DNA of 64,000 bases. Source: Acinetobacter sp. CFCC 10889. GTDB taxonomy: Bacteria; Pseudomonadota; Gammaproteobacteria; Pseudomonadales; Moraxellaceae. Shown here in pieces: positions 1-8,863 of this stretch; positions within the stretch are counted from its first letter, which is position 1; the number at the start of each line of letters is the position of its first letter. The stretch spans positions 33,565-97,564 of the forward strand of contig NZ_LQXQ01000010.1 of the NCBI RefSeq assembly GCF_003268395.1. Reading direction: 5' to 3'. The position numbers and the translations under genes were made by a program. Under the pieces are notes generated by a model. It did no database searches, was not told the DNA's origin, and saw only the letters and a program-made list of their open reading frames with translations.

Positions 1-308
1 GTTCTTATATCCGTAAAGGTCAGGAAACCATTGCTACGATTATGATGGAGCGTATGTGGTCGAAGCAGCGCATTTTAGAAGTGTATATGAACTCGGTTGA
101 GTTTGGTGATCATATCTATGGTATTGAAGCGGCGACACAGCATTATTATGGTAAAAGTGCTAAAAGTTTGAGCCGTGAACAAGCGGCTTTTTTGGCAGCG
201 ATTTTGACTAATCCTAAATATTATCAACAACATCCTGATGATCGCAAAGTGCAATATCGTAAAGGTTTAATTTTGAAATATATGCGTTCTACACGTATTC
301 CAGAATAA
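1..308 (+). CDS. mtgA: Monofunctional peptidoglycan glycosyltransferase MtgA (3' part only)
   Basis: C-terminal end of a GT51 glycan-chain polymerase that links lipid II units into peptidoglycan strands at the inner membrane. The reading frame is open from base 3, so the gene starts before the window; the first ATG at 42 is internal. The segment reads SYIRKGQE..., then [18 protein letters not shown] and [12 protein letters not shown], which are the conserved later motifs of the family. No transpeptidase domain follows, which separates it from bifunctional PBPs. A strong hairpin terminator follows at 344-371. The family call is secure; the catalytic glutamates lie outside the window. Confidence 0.9.
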   Translation, partial: SYIRKGQETIATIMMERMWSKQRILEVYMNSVEFGDHIYGIEAATQHYYGKSAKSLSREQAAFLAAILTNPKYYQQHPDDRKVQYRKGLILKYMRSTRIPE

Positions 309-343
309 TTTTTAAGTACTGTAAAACCGATGAATTTATTTAG

Positions 344-371
344 AAAAAGTGCAGGTGATGCACTTTTTTTT
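344..371 (+). terminator. Rho-independent terminator after mtgA
   Basis: AAAAAGTGCA (344-353), a 5-base loop and TGCACTTTTT (359-368) form a 10-bp stem running into a T tract. It ends mtgA and separates it from ppk. Confidence 0.88.
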
Positions 372-377
372 ATGAAA

Positions 378-395
378 TTGTCACAAAATTGAAGC
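378..395 (+). promoter_or_regulatory. Possible Pho box upstream of ppk1
   Basis: TTGTCAC-AAAA-TTGAAGC has the 7-4-7 layout of PhoB sites (consensus CTGTCAT-AWAW-CTGTCAY). The first half and spacer fit fairly well; the second half fits poorly. It lies 40 bases before the ppk start, and ppk of Acinetobacter ADP1 is reported to be induced by phosphate starvation. The match is weak, so this is a suggestion only. Confidence 0.35.
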
Positions 396-434
396 ATACT
401 AAGAGAAAGATTTTTTAAATGCAGGCAAATTTGC

Positions 435-2510
435 ATGAGTACCACAGTAAATAATACACCCATTGAATATACTTATAATGAACGCTATATCAATCGTGAA
501 TTGTCTATTTTAGACTTCCATTTACGTGTTTTAGAACAAGCGGTTGATCCTTTACATCCGATTTTAGATCGGATGAATTTTTTACTAATCTTTTCACGTA
601 ATATGGATGAGTTTTTTGAAATCCGTGTTGCGGGTGTGATGGAGCAGTTGGCGTTAGGTAATGAAAGCCGTAGCCCAGATGGTTTAACCCCAAAACAAGT
701 TTTAGACTCTATTTCAAAGACAGCGCATGCTGCTATTGAGCGCCAATACCGTATTTTAAATGAAGAAATTTTTCCAAAATTACGTGAAGAAGATATTTGT
801 TTTTTACGCCGTGGTGAGTTAACACCAGCACAGTCTGCGTGGATTAAAAAATATTTCCAAGAACAAGTAGCACCTGTTTTAACACCGATTAGCCTTGATC
901 CAGCACATCCATTTCCACGTTTAGTCAATAAAAGCCTCAACTTTATTGTGACTTTGGAGGGTAAGGATGCTTTTGGTCGTCAAATCGACCTTGCGGTTGT
1001 GCCTGCACCACGTTCATTACCACGTGTTGTACGTTTGCCTGATGAGTTAACAGGTGGAAAAGAACATTTTGTCATGTTATCTGCGATCATTCATGAGCAT
1101 GTATCTGACTTGTTTCCTGGTATGACTGCAACAGGTTGTTACCAATTCCGTGTGACCCGAAATGCTGATTTGGCATTGAATGAAGATGTTGAAGACCTTG
1201 CGATTGCATTAAAAGGTGAATTGAGTTCACGCCGTTTTGGGCGTGCTGTACGCTTAGAAGTGACAGAAAATTGCCCACAGCACATCTATGAATATTTGTT
1301 AGATGAGTTTGATTTAGAAAAAGAACAGCTTTACAAAGTTGATGGACCTGTCAATTTGGCACGCTTGGTGTCGAATTTTAAACGTCCACACATGCGTTAT
1401 GATTCACATGTGCCTGCGATTCCCAAAGTATTGAAAAAGACCGAAAATATTTTTGCTGCGATGCAAAAACAGGACATTCTTTTACATCATCCGTTTGAAT
1501 CATTTGCGCCCGTTATTAACTTGTTGCGTGAAGCTGCACGTGATCCGCAAGTCTTAGCAATCAAACAAACCTTGTATCGTAGTGGTGCAGACTCAGAAAT
1601 CGTGCAAGTGCTTGCTGAAGCTGCACGTAATGGTAAAGAAGTCACGGCTGTAATTGAGCTGCGTGCTCGTTTTGATGAAGAATCAAATATTGCAGTAGCC
1701 AATGTTTTACAAGAAGCGGGTGCTGTCGTGGTGTACGGTATTGTGGGTTATAAAACGCATGCCAAAATGATTTTGGTGGTACGCCGTGAAAACAATAAGT
1801 TAGTCCGTTATGTGCATTTGGGAACAGGAAATTATCATGCGACCAATGCACGTATCTACACGGATTATGGTTTGATGACCACAGACAAAGAGTTATGTGA
1901 AGATGTGCATCGTATTTTCCAAGAGCTGACTGGTATGGGGAAAATGGCGAAGCTGAAAAAACTTCTCCACGCACCATTTACTTTACATGCGCAGCTTTTA
2001 GCATTTATTGATGATGAAATCGCCAATGCCAAAGCAGGTAAAGCTGCACAAATTATTGTCAAGGTAAATGCACTTACTGAAGTACAATTGATTAATAAAC
2101 TCTACGAAGCATCACAAGCTGGTGTACAAATTGATTTGATTATTCGTTCAATTTGTTGTTTACGCCCAGGTTTGCCAAATCTTTCGGAAAATATTCGTGT
2201 GCGTTCGATTGTAGGACGTTTCTTAGAACATACTCGTGTTTATTATTTTAGTAATCATGGTGATGCACGTATTTATTGTTCAAGTGCAGATTGGATGGAT
2301 CGTAACTTATTTAATCGTGTTGAAGTATGTTTTCCGATCGAAGATCCTGCGTTGAAAAAACGTATTTATCAACAAGGTTTATTAAATTATTTACAAGATA
2401 ATCAACAAGCTTGGTTATTGCAAGGTGATGGCACTTGGGTGCGTGCTGAGCCGAAAGAAGGTGAAGAATTGCATAATGCACAACGTGTTTTAATTGAAGC
2501 ATTTAAATAA
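435..2510 (+). CDS. ppk1: Polyphosphate kinase 1
   Basis: Reversibly transfers the gamma-phosphate of ATP to polyphosphate. The 691-residue product has the family length and all four regions: an N-terminal domain starting [19 protein letters not shown], the middle domain, and two phospholipase-D-like catalytic domains. The autophosphorylated histidine is expected in KTHAKM (His442), with the second catalytic histidine in [10 protein letters not shown] (His461); their 19-residue spacing equals that of E. coli His435/His454. There is no ppx next to it. It is convergent with oxyR across a shared terminator, as in Acinetobacter ADP1. A possible Pho box lies upstream. The ATG at 435 has only a weak ribosome-binding site. 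Confidence 0.97.
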   Translation: MSTTVNNTPIEYTYNERYINRELSILDFHLRVLEQAVDPLHPILDRMNFLLIFSRNMDEFFEIRVAGVMEQLALGNESRSPDGLTPKQVLDSISKTAHAAIERQYRILNEEIFPKLREEDICFLRRGELTPAQSAWIKKYFQEQVAPVLTPISLDPAHPFPRLVNKSLNFIVTLEGKDAFGRQIDLAVVPAPRSLPRVVRLPDELTGGKEHFVMLSAIIHEHVSDLFPGMTATGCYQFRVTRNADLALNEDVEDLAIALKGELSSRRFGRAVRLEVTENCPQHIYEYLLDEFDLEKEQLYKVDGPVNLARLVSNFKRPHMRYDSHVPAIPKVLKKTENIFAAMQKQDILLHHPFESFAPVINLLREAARDPQVLAIKQTLYRSGADSEIVQVLAEAARNGKEVTAVIELRARFDEESNIAVANVLQEAGAVVVYGIVGYKTHAKMILVVRRENNKLVRYVHLGTGNYHATNARIYTDYGLMTTDKELCEDVHRIFQELTGMGKMAKLKKLLHAPFTLHAQLLAFIDDEIANAKAGKAAQIIVKVNALTEVQLINKLYEASQAGVQIDLIIRSICCLRPGLPNLSENIRVRSIVGRFLEHTRVYYFSNHGDARIYCSSADWMDRNLFNRVEVCFPIEDPALKKRIYQQGLLNYLQDNQQAWLLQGDGTWVRAEPKEGEELHNAQRVLIEAFK

Positions 2511-2528
2511 AATTAATATGAAGCAATA

Positions 2529-2557
2529 AAAAAATGGAGTCCGATGACTCCATTTTT
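2529..2557. terminator. Bidirectional terminator between ppk1 and oxyR
   Basis: AAAAAATGGAGTC, loop CGAT, GACTCCATTTTTT: a near-perfect stem with an A tract on one side and a T tract on the other. It can end both convergent transcripts. Confidence 0.88.
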
Positions 2558-2578
2558 TAATTTTTACAAAATACAAAC

Positions 2579-3487
2579 TTAGTGCAATTCTACCGCAATA
2601 ATTTTTTGTAAAATTTGAACCAAGACATCAAATTCACTTTGAAGTGGTGTGCTTTTACGTGTCACTAAAGCTAAAGTGCGTGATGGTGCATTTTCAATTG
2701 GTTTGACAATCAATTGTTCATTGCTTTTCAGCATATGGGTATGCACAGCAATTTCTGGCAGTAAAGTAAAGCCTAAGTTAGAGTTCACCATTTCAACCAA
2801 AGTTGGCAAAGAGCTAGCTTTTAAACGATGATCATTTTTGCGCTCACCGATCGGGCAGGCACTCAAAGTATGATCACGTAAACAATGACCTTCTTCTAAC
2901 AACATTAGATGGGATAAATCTAAATCATCCAAAGAACGAGCATTGGCTGTATTTTGATCGGCTTTATTGCACACTAAAAATAAATTTTCTTTGGCAATTT
3001 CTGCAACTTTTAAACCACGTGTGTCAAAAGGTAGCGCCAACATGATCATGTCCAAATTACCATGTTCAAGTTTTTCTACGATTTTTTCACTTTGTGCTTC
3101 ATGTAAATGCAACTGAATTTTTGGAAGTTGTTTATGAACTTCACTCAAGAGCTGCGACAAAATAAAAGGAGCAATCGTTGGAATAATCCCAAGATGTAAG
3201 TCGCCAGTCAAAGGCTCACTCATCTCACGGCTTAAACGCATTAAGTCTTGAGCATCAGCGAGTAGAACACGGGCTCGGGCAACGACTTGTTCGCCAAGTG
3301 GGGTTAAACGTACATTTTGGCGGTCACGTTCAACGAGTACGCCACCCAATAAACGTTCCAACTCCATAATCCCGCCTGAAAGGGTGGATTGAGTTACAAA
3401 CGAACGGCGCGCTGCTTCAGTAAAGTGCAACGTCTCAGACAGTGTTACAAGATATGACAGCTGTCTTAGGGATGGTAATGCAGCCAT
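2579..3487 (-). CDS. oxyR: Hydrogen-peroxide-sensing LysR regulator OxyR
   Basis: Transcription factor that activates peroxide-defence genes after an intramolecular disulfide forms. The 302-residue protein has an N-terminal winged HTH (about residues 1-60, LRQLSYLVTLSETLHFTEAA) and a LysR effector domain. The redox cysteines are visible as Cys202 and Cys211 in GHCLRDHTLSACPIGE, spaced nine apart like E. coli Cys199/Cys208, which makes OxyR the specific call. It is the last gene of rubA-rubB-estB-oxyR, 13 bases after estB, the same order as reported in ADP1. It therefore appears to be transcribed with alkane-oxidation electron-transfer genes rather than from its own divergent promoter. Confidence 0.95.
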   Translation of the reverse strand: MAALPSLRQLSYLVTLSETLHFTEAARRSFVTQSTLSGGIMELERLLGGVLVERDRQNVRLTPLGEQVVARARVLLADAQDLMRLSREMSEPLTGDLHLGIIPTIAPFILSQLLSEVHKQLPKIQLHLHEAQSEKIVEKLEHGNLDMIMLALPFDTRGLKVAEIAKENLFLVCNKADQNTANARSLDDLDLSHLMLLEEGHCLRDHTLSACPIGERKNDHRLKASSLPTLVEMVNSNLGFTLLPEIAVHTHMLKSNEQLIVKPIENAPSRTLALVTRKSTPLQSEFDVLVQILQKIIAVELH

Positions 3488-3500
3488 AGTGTCCTAATGT

Positions 3501-4439
3501 TTATGATTTAAAGTGATGCGCAAATAAACCGCTAAGTTGGGGAATAAAGTGCGGAGGTATATCATGCCCCATTCCTTGAATTAATTCAAATTTAGCGCCT
3601 TGAATTGCTTTTGCCACCGCCTTGCCATGACTTGGCGGTAGTAAACGGTCACGAGAACCATGTACCACAAGCGTTGGTTTTTGGATTTGTTTATCCAGTT
3701 TCAGCAATGAACCTGTACATAATATTGCTAAAAACTGTTGAAGTACACCCGCAGGATGATAACTACGTTGATATAATTTACGTGCCATCTGCATGGCTTC
3801 CATTGGGTTAACATAACCTGGTGAGCCAATGATTTTAAAAACCTTCAAAGAATGGTTAATAATACCAGCTTCATCATGTGATTCAGGTTTACCAATGAGA
3901 CTAAAGAGTTGCTTAGGAAAGGGTGGAGGCAATAAAGGTTGATTATTACTGGTAAATAATAAGCCTACTTTTTCGATTTTTTCAGGATATTTTGCTGCTA
4001 AGATTTGGGAAATCATGCCACCCATTGATGCGCCAATAATATTGACTTTGTCTATGCCTAAACGATCAATCAATAAAGCCACATCATCAGCCATATCAAA
4101 GAGATTATATGGTGCACCTTGGTTTTGCATACCAAAGGCAAAGCGTCCCATCATTTTCATCGTATTTAGACGTGGACCTTTGTGACGGACTTTAGAAGAT
4201 AGACCAATATCACGGTTATCAAAACGAATGACATGGTAGCCTTGATCAATCAACGATTTACAAAAAAAATCAGGCCAAAATAACATTTGCGCACCCAAGC
4301 CCATGATCAAGAGAATGGTGGGATGTTCAGGATTACCTCCAGATTCAACATGAAGCTGAATACCATTGCCTAAATCGACTTTGGTTTCTTGCATAAAAGT
4401 TGAATATGGAGAAGCTTCAAATTGGAGTGCGCTATTCAT
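3501..4439 (-). CDS. estB: Alpha/beta-hydrolase esterase (EstB-like)
   Basis: Serine hydrolase of 312 residues. The alpha/beta-hydrolase fold is shown by the HG-equivalent strand ILLIMGLGAQ, the nucleophile elbow GASMGG, an acid loop VVHGSRDRLLP and a late histidine in GMGHDIP, which together complete a Ser-Asp-His triad. No signal peptide is seen, so it is probably cytoplasmic. It lies between rubB (60 bases upstream) and oxyR (13 bases downstream), where Acinetobacter ADP1 has the esterase gene estB; the symbol rests on that synteny. The natural substrate is unknown. A 9-bp inverted repeat sits just before its ribosome-binding site. Confidence 0.85.
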   Translation of the reverse strand: MNSALQFEASPYSTFMQETKVDLGNGIQLHVESGGNPEHPTILLIMGLGAQMLFWPDFFCKSLIDQGYHVIRFDNRDIGLSSKVRHKGPRLNTMKMMGRFAFGMQNQGAPYNLFDMADDVALLIDRLGIDKVNIIGASMGGMISQILAAKYPEKIEKVGLLFTSNNQPLLPPPFPKQLFSLIGKPESHDEAGIINHSLKVFKIIGSPGYVNPMEAMQMARKLYQRSYHPAGVLQQFLAILCTGSLLKLDKQIQKPTLVVHGSRDRLLPPSHGKAVAKAIQGAKFELIQGMGHDIPPHFIPQLSGLFAHHFKS

Positions 4440-4456
4440 TTTTTATTTTCCTTATA

Positions 4457-4480
4457 GGATGTTCTATTGCGAGAACATCC
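4457..4480 (-). promoter_or_regulatory. Intercistronic hairpin between rubB and estB
   Basis: GGATGTTCT (4457-4465) and AGAACATCC (4472-4480) form a perfect 9-bp inverted repeat with a 6-base loop. There is no T tract after it in the operon direction; the estB Shine-Dalgarno (AAGGAA) follows directly. It could stabilise or process the mRNA, or serve as a protein site. Confidence 0.5.
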
Positions 4481-4499
4481 TTGAGTGTATCGCTTGAAT

Positions 4500-5687
4500 T
4501 TAAGTTGCAGGAATAAGGTCTGGTACCAGTTTGGTGAGTGTTAAACGCTGTTTGCCTGCGGTTGCCCCAAGCAGTACAAAGCCACGTAATGTACCATCTG
4601 CATCGGTTGCTTTTGATAACATACCATCATCAAATTCTTCATTGTTCCAAGTGACATCGACACCAATTGGAGCGGGTAATACTGTCAGTGGTGCAGCTGG
4701 AGTTTTAACTGCAACAGGCATTGCAGGGTAATGCACATTGGTCGTTTGCCCACTTAAGGTTTTTGCCAAAGCCCGTGCTTGTTGCATCAAAGGCATAACA
4801 TAAGGCAGTAATGTTCCATTGACTTCGGCACAGTCACCAATGGCATAAATATCAGCTTGGTTAGTTTCTAATAGTGTATTGGTAATCACACCACGACTGG
4901 TTGCAATCTCTGCTGTTTTTGCAAGATCAATATTCGGTTGTAAACCAATCGCAGATAAAACGACATCCGCTGCAAGTGATTGACCATTTGCCAGAGAAAT
5001 CACATAACCACGTTCAGTTTTAGATACTTTTTCAACTGTTGTACCTAGTGCGAATTTAATGCCTGATTCTTCAAGATTTTGCTGAAATGCTTGTGCAACA
5101 TGCGTAGGCAATAAACGCCCTAAAGGCTGTGATGCGAGATCAATCACAGTGACTTGATGACCTGTATTTTGTAAATCATTGGCAAATTCACAACCAATCA
5201 GACCTGCACCTAAGATCACTACACGTTTGTCAGCGCAATCACCTGTTGTACAGGTTTCAAGTGAATCACGGAACGCACGATAGTCGATCAGTGAGTTAAC
5301 CACATGAATATCATCACTGCCATCACCAGCAATCGCAAGGCGAATCGGGTTTGCACCTACAGCTAAAATGAGTTTTGAGTAGTCTTGTGTTGACACTTGA
5401 CCATCTTTTTCAATTGTCAGTTGGTGTTTTTCTGCATCAATGGCTTTAACCCAAGTATCTGCTTCAATGCGCATATTGAGTTGAGTTGCCATTTTTTCAG
5501 CATTGCCTAGACCAATTTGGTCAGGGGCTTTATTGCCCACTAAAGCATTGGAAAGAGTAGGCTTTGCATAATTCACCGCATCATCTGCGCAAATCATCAC
5601 AAGTTCTTGCTCTGTGCTTAATTTACGAAATTCTCTTGCTAGGGTATAACCCGCCATGCCTGAACCTACGATGACGACTGGTTGCAT
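4500..5687 (-). CDS. rubB: Rubredoxin-NAD(+) reductase
   Basis: FAD enzyme that passes electrons from NADH to rubredoxin for alkane hydroxylase. The protein begins MQPVVIVGSGMAGYTLAREF, an FAD-binding GxGxxG motif. A second nucleotide motif, VVILGAGLIGCEFA, binds NAD(P)H, and AIGDCAEVNG is the second FAD motif. Length (395 residues) fits the family. The frame is open up to 5771, but the ATG at 5687 has GGAG six bases before it and gives the conserved N-terminus, so that start is chosen. It lies 91 bases after rubA in the same direction. No alkM-type hydroxylase is in the window, which agrees with ADP1, where it is unlinked. Confidence 0.93.
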   Translation of the reverse strand: MQPVVIVGSGMAGYTLAREFRKLSTEQELVMICADDAVNYAKPTLSNALVGNKAPDQIGLGNAEKMATQLNMRIEADTWVKAIDAEKHQLTIEKDGQVSTQDYSKLILAVGANPIRLAIAGDGSDDIHVVNSLIDYRAFRDSLETCTTGDCADKRVVILGAGLIGCEFANDLQNTGHQVTVIDLASQPLGRLLPTHVAQAFQQNLEESGIKFALGTTVEKVSKTERGYVISLANGQSLAADVVLSAIGLQPNIDLAKTAEIATSRGVITNTLLETNQADIYAIGDCAEVNGTLLPYVMPLMQQARALAKTLSGQTTNVHYPAMPVAVKTPAAPLTVLPAPIGVDVTWNNEEFDDGMLSKATDADGTLRGFVLLGATAGKQRLTLTKLVPDLIPAT

Positions 5688-5778
5688 ATCATTCTCCATA
5701 CTATTTTCAATATTATATAAGTGATAAATTATACAAGTGATAAAAAAGACCATGTAAACATGGTCTTTCACGTACTGA

Positions 5779-5943
5779 TTATACTTCTACCATTTCAAAA
5801 TCGGCTTTAGACACGCCACAGTCTGGGCAAGTCCAATCATCAGGAATATCTTCCCATTTTGTACCTGCTGCGATGCCATCTTGTGGCCAGCCTTCTGCTT
5901 CGTCATAAATCCAACCACAAACGATGCATTGATATTTTTTCAT
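5779..5943 (-). CDS. rubA: Rubredoxin
   Basis: Small iron protein of 54 residues that carries single electrons from rubredoxin reductase to the membrane alkane hydroxylase. It reads [18 protein letters not shown] at the start and ends [19 protein letters not shown]. The two CxxC(G) pairs (Cys6/Cys9 and Cys39/Cys42) are the iron ligands. The start has GGAG seven bases upstream. It is the first gene of rubA-rubB-estB-oxyR. The inverted repeat at 5959-5986 lies directly before the ribosome-binding site. Confidence 0.97.
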   Translation of the reverse strand: MKKYQCIVCGWIYDEAEGWPQDGIAAGTKWEDIPDDWTCPDCGVSKADFEMVEV

Positions 5944-5958
5944 CTAATTCTCCAAAAT

Positions 5959-5986
5959 CTGACAGATGGCGTATATTTGCTGTCAG
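5959..5986 (-). promoter_or_regulatory. Inverted repeat in the rubA leader
   Basis: CTGACAG and CTGTCAG are exact inverted repeats separated by 14 bases, 16 bases before the rubA start. On the coding strand TTGACT overlaps one arm and could be a -35 element, so the repeat may be an operator or an mRNA hairpin. No regulator is assigned. Confidence 0.35.
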
Positions 5987-6546
5987 TCAAAAATCTTGCT
6001 TTTACATTAACTCTAGCGATATGCATTGCAATGCCTACATATTCAAACAAATTTTTACGCAGTTCAAGAACGAATGTAAAGTAAATAATGGAGTTTACCC
6101 AACTAATTGTAAAGCTGAATGGCAGAGTAGGACAAAAGCGTGGTTGTTTGGGCGAATTAGAGGCTTTTTGTTAGACAATCTTGTTTTTCAATATGTGATG
6201 TTTCATGTAGTTCTAAGTATGATCAAAAATGAGTTATGACGCAGCATTAGGATATTTCTCGTAAAATTTATTTAATGATCAAAATATTTGGATTTCCACT
6301 ATAAAACTCCTGTATTTGTTATTAGGTGAAAATACGTTATTTAGACGATAGTCTAAAAGCATTTTTAGACAATTTTCATTATAATTGGATTATATAAATC
6401 TATAACTAATATTTTTTAAATAAATGGTTGTTGGTGAATCAATAACTTATAAAAATGAACAGTGCTTCCATTATCTTAGCGACTTTAAAAAATAGACTAT
6501 TCAAGTTAAAATTACTACATTCTTTCATTCATACAGTCTCCCCATT
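5987..6546. other. Non-coding region between rubA and apt
   Basis: Divergent promoter region of about 560 bases for rubA (leftward) and apt (rightward). The open frames here run antisense through rubA and have no family resemblance. The visible structure is a cluster of three TTTAGAC half-sites at 6340-6370. Nothing else was recognised. Confidence 0.6.
6340..6370. promoter_or_regulatory. Three TTTAGAC half-sites upstream of apt
   Basis: TTTAGAC (6340-6346), its inverse GTCTAAA (6351-6357) and a second TTTAGAC (6364-6370) occur within 31 bases. The first two form an inverted repeat with a 4-base centre. This resembles a multi-site operator for an unidentified regulator. Confidence 0.35.
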
Positions 6547-7086
6547 ATGAACATGTCTACAGCTTTGTGGTCTCACATTCGTACTGTCCAAGATTTTCCA
6601 AAACCTGGTATTTGTTTTTATGATTTAACACCACTTTTCATGAAAAATCTTGAGCCGTTGACAGATGCATTAGTGGCAAGCATTCCTGTTGAGCAATTGG
6701 CAGAAGTTGAAAGTTTTGTGGCTGTAGAAGCACGTGGATTTGTGTTAGCAAGTCTATTGGCACAACGTACAGGCAAAGGTTTATTGTTGGTGCGTAAAGC
6801 AGGTAAACTTCCACCTCCTGTGATCGGTGTTGGTTATAGCCTTGAGTATGGTCTGGATCGTTTGGAAATGTCAGCGGATATTCAACCGCAAAAAGTCATG
6901 ATTGTAGATGATGTCTTGGCAACTGGTGGTACTTTAAAAGCAGTTAAACAATTGATGAATAAGTGTAATCATACTGTGTTAGGTGCGAGTATTTTTCTTG
7001 ACTTGCAAGACTTACATGGCGATTTAGGTTTAAATATTTGGTCTGTTCTAGATGAACAATCTAAACCTGAAGAGGCTGTGGCTTAA
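6547..7086 (+). CDS. apt: Adenine phosphoribosyltransferase
   Basis: Purine salvage enzyme that makes AMP from adenine and PRPP in the cytoplasm. The 179-residue protein has the type I PRTase signature VMIVDDVLATGGTLKA (PRPP-binding loop), preceded by the conserved FVAVEARGFVLASLLA and LLLVRKAGKLPPPVIG. The N-terminal DFPKPGICFYDLTPLF is typical of APRT. The ATG at 6547 is followed two codons later by another (6553); either could be used. It is a single-gene transcript ending at the hairpin 7133-7167. Confidence 0.95.
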   Translation: MNMSTALWSHIRTVQDFPKPGICFYDLTPLFMKNLEPLTDALVASIPVEQLAEVESFVAVEARGFVLASLLAQRTGKGLLLVRKAGKLPPPVIGVGYSLEYGLDRLEMSADIQPQKVMIVDDVLATGGTLKAVKQLMNKCNHTVLGASIFLDLQDLHGDLGLNIWSVLDEQSKPEEAVA

Positions 7087-7132
7087 TTTATTGGGTTGCA
7101 TCTTTAGGTCATGATTTAAAAAATATATTCTT

Positions 7133-7167
7133 AAAGCCTTGTGGAAATATTCGCAAGGCTTTTTTTA
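7133..7167 (+). terminator. Terminator after apt
   Basis: AAAGCCTTG (7133-7141) pairs with CAAGGCTTT (7154-7162), followed by a T run. It just overlaps the end of the convergent gene at 7165. Confidence 0.85.
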
Positions 7168-7656
7168 TATTACAAAAGTATCTTGCATATATTCGATCAT
7201 GCGATTTAGATTATCAGGTGATGCTAAACGGTGATGTCCGCCTTGCATCATTTCAACATGCATATAAGATTCTAAAATATTTGAAGTTTCATACATGTCG
7301 AGGATTTCATCCCCTAACTCGATATATGCTGTTTGTGGAATATCATGTTCTAAATCATGTTCTGTGATAGGTGCATAATCTGCGCGAAAGTCTGGATGTA
7401 AACTTGGATTGGCGATAATGGCAGGAATGCGAAATAATTGTGACATTTTGAGTGCCCAATAACCACCTAAGCTATGTCCAATGATCAGTTTAGGCTGAAT
7501 TTTGTGGATAATATCCTGATATAAATCAGCCACAGTGTCATAATTTAAATTGCGATAATCAATATCAAGACAATATTTTTGTGCAGCATCTAATGCATGA
7601 AATTTAGTCGAATCTTTTGATGAGTCTAGCCCATGCATAAACAATATTTTTGACAT
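7165..7656 (-). CDS. YqiA/YcfP-type alpha/beta-hydrolase (UPF0227-like)
   Basis: Small serine hydrolase of about 163 residues. It shows ILFMHGLDSSKDSTK at the N-terminus, the nucleophile elbow LIIGHSLGGYWALK, and a C-terminal histidine in MQGGHHRLAS. Size and motifs fit the YqiA/YcfP esterase group, whose physiological substrates are unknown. The frame runs upstream to a GTG at 7677 (MKKMNMYMSK...); the ATG at 7656 gives the usual family start MSKILFMHG, but none of the candidate starts has a good ribosome-binding site. It is monocistronic and convergent with apt. Confidence 0.75.
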   Translation of the reverse strand: MSKILFMHGLDSSKDSTKFHALDAAQKYCLDIDYRNLNYDTVADLYQDIIHKIQPKLIIGHSLGGYWALKMSQLFRIPAIIANPSLHPDFRADYAPITEHDLEHDIPQTAYIELGDEILDMYETSNILESYMHVEMMQGGHHRLASPDNLNRMIEYMQDTFVI

Positions 7657-7677
7657 ATACATATTCATTTTTTTCAC

Positions 7678-8032
7678 TTTTTGAAACTGTCTTTATTCAC
7701 AAAGATAGTGAGATTGATATAGTTTACTTTTCAACTATTTCTCAAATTATTGTACTCAGCTCATTTAAAAAAAATAGTTAGATTTTGGTCTAAGATAAAT
7801 TTAAAAATGTTTAAGTGTTCGTTCTTTATGAATAATATTTTGCGCATTAAATATTATTTTCTAGTATTAGTGTAGGTTATTTCACATTTAATTTGGATTT
7901 ATTTGTGAAAATGTAAGTTTATTTGATGCTCTAAGGTCATTGAGTATTGCTTGAGTGGACTTATTTTTTAGTTAAAAGAGCAGGGAGCAGACTAAAGTTC
8001 TATATCTGCATTGTGAGCTTTTATTGATCATT
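7678..8032. other. Intergenic region, nothing recognised
   Basis: About 355 bases of AT-rich sequence between two leftward genes. It should hold the promoter of the esterase-like gene and the 3' untranslated end of the upstream gene. I see no convincing ORF, RNA fold or repeat. Confidence 0.5.
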
Positions 8033-8749
8033 TTAGTGCCGAGGGCAAACTAACTGTATCGGTTGTTCTGCTTCAAAGTTTGTAGGTTTGCCATTGTTAT
8101 TATAAGGTTGAAATCGTGAAGAAATCAGCTCTTTATGTACCAAATTATTGAGTTCTACATTGGATGATGGGTTGACTAAGTCGACAGCGTGTATTCGACC
8201 ATCAGCATTTATACGCAGTTTAGTTTCAAAGGTATAATCACGATCTTTGCGAATCACAGCTTGTTCGTACAATGGATCATCTGCTCGCAGTTTACAAAAT
8301 TTTGCCGAAATATCCGCTAAGCGTTGAAAACGAGGTTGTTTTTTCCAAGCGATGCCTAAGGGAAATTGGACATTTAAAATATAGTGTTTCTTAGACTGGA
8401 CTGTATTTGTTACGGCGCTTTTTTGTTGTTCAAGCAGCATTTGGTCTAACTTTTTAAGTTCTTCATGAGAATCACTTTGAGCAAGTTCTAAAGCACGTTG
8501 ATCTAACATTGGGAATTTGGGATTTGGATTGAGTAATTTGTGTGAAATGCTTTTATTCTCAGGATCAGAGATGAGTTCAATTTGCCAAATATAGTTTTCA
8601 GTGTCTAAATTAGTACGTTCCACTTTATTTTTTAAAGTATGAATGTTTGGCGTAGAGTTGATTGTTTGAGTTGGACTATCCTGCTCAAGCGCCCACGCTG
8701 TTGTGATAAAAAATAAATGACTGAGAAAAATAATTGAGAATTTAGACAT
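8033..8749 (-). CDS. Secreted protein with TonB C-terminal-like fold
   Basis: Protein of 238 residues, not recognised as a named family. Starting at the ATG at 8749 it has a clear signal peptide (MSKFSIIFLSHLFFITTAWA, cleaved before LEQ). The upstream frame to 8902 overlaps lysS and lacks this signal, so the shorter form is preferred. The last 75 residues (TKLRINADGRIHAVDLVNPSS...SSRFQPYNNNGKPTNFEAEQPI) resemble the beta-alpha-beta TonB C-terminal fold, without the N-terminal membrane anchor and proline-rich spacer of real TonB. Probably periplasmic. It is divergent from lysS, with the starts 114 bases apart. Confidence 0.6.
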   Translation of the reverse strand: MSKFSIIFLSHLFFITTAWALEQDSPTQTINSTPNIHTLKNKVERTNLDTENYIWQIELISDPENKSISHKLLNPNPKFPMLDQRALELAQSDSHEELKKLDQMLLEQQKSAVTNTVQSKKHYILNVQFPLGIAWKKQPRFQRLADISAKFCKLRADDPLYEQAVIRKDRDYTFETKLRINADGRIHAVDLVNPSSNVELNNLVHKELISSRFQPYNNNGKPTNFEAEQPIQLVCPRH

Positions 8750-8863
8750 AGGTTTAATATTTAATTCGGCTTTATTGGAAATTGCTGCAATTGTGTGCTG
8801 CTTATTATGTTGTAAATCTGCTATGCTATGCAACTTCCGTTTTTTATTACAATCGAGGCAGAG

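Noticed and set aside
1642..1977. Antisense open frames inside ppk1 (also in cysN, cysD, purB, maeB and others)
   Set aside because: They are shadows of strongly conserved genes on the other strand, with no motifs of their own.
5859..6239. Open frame of 126 codons on the plus strand
   Set aside because: It runs antisense through rubA, which is certain, and its translation shows no family features.
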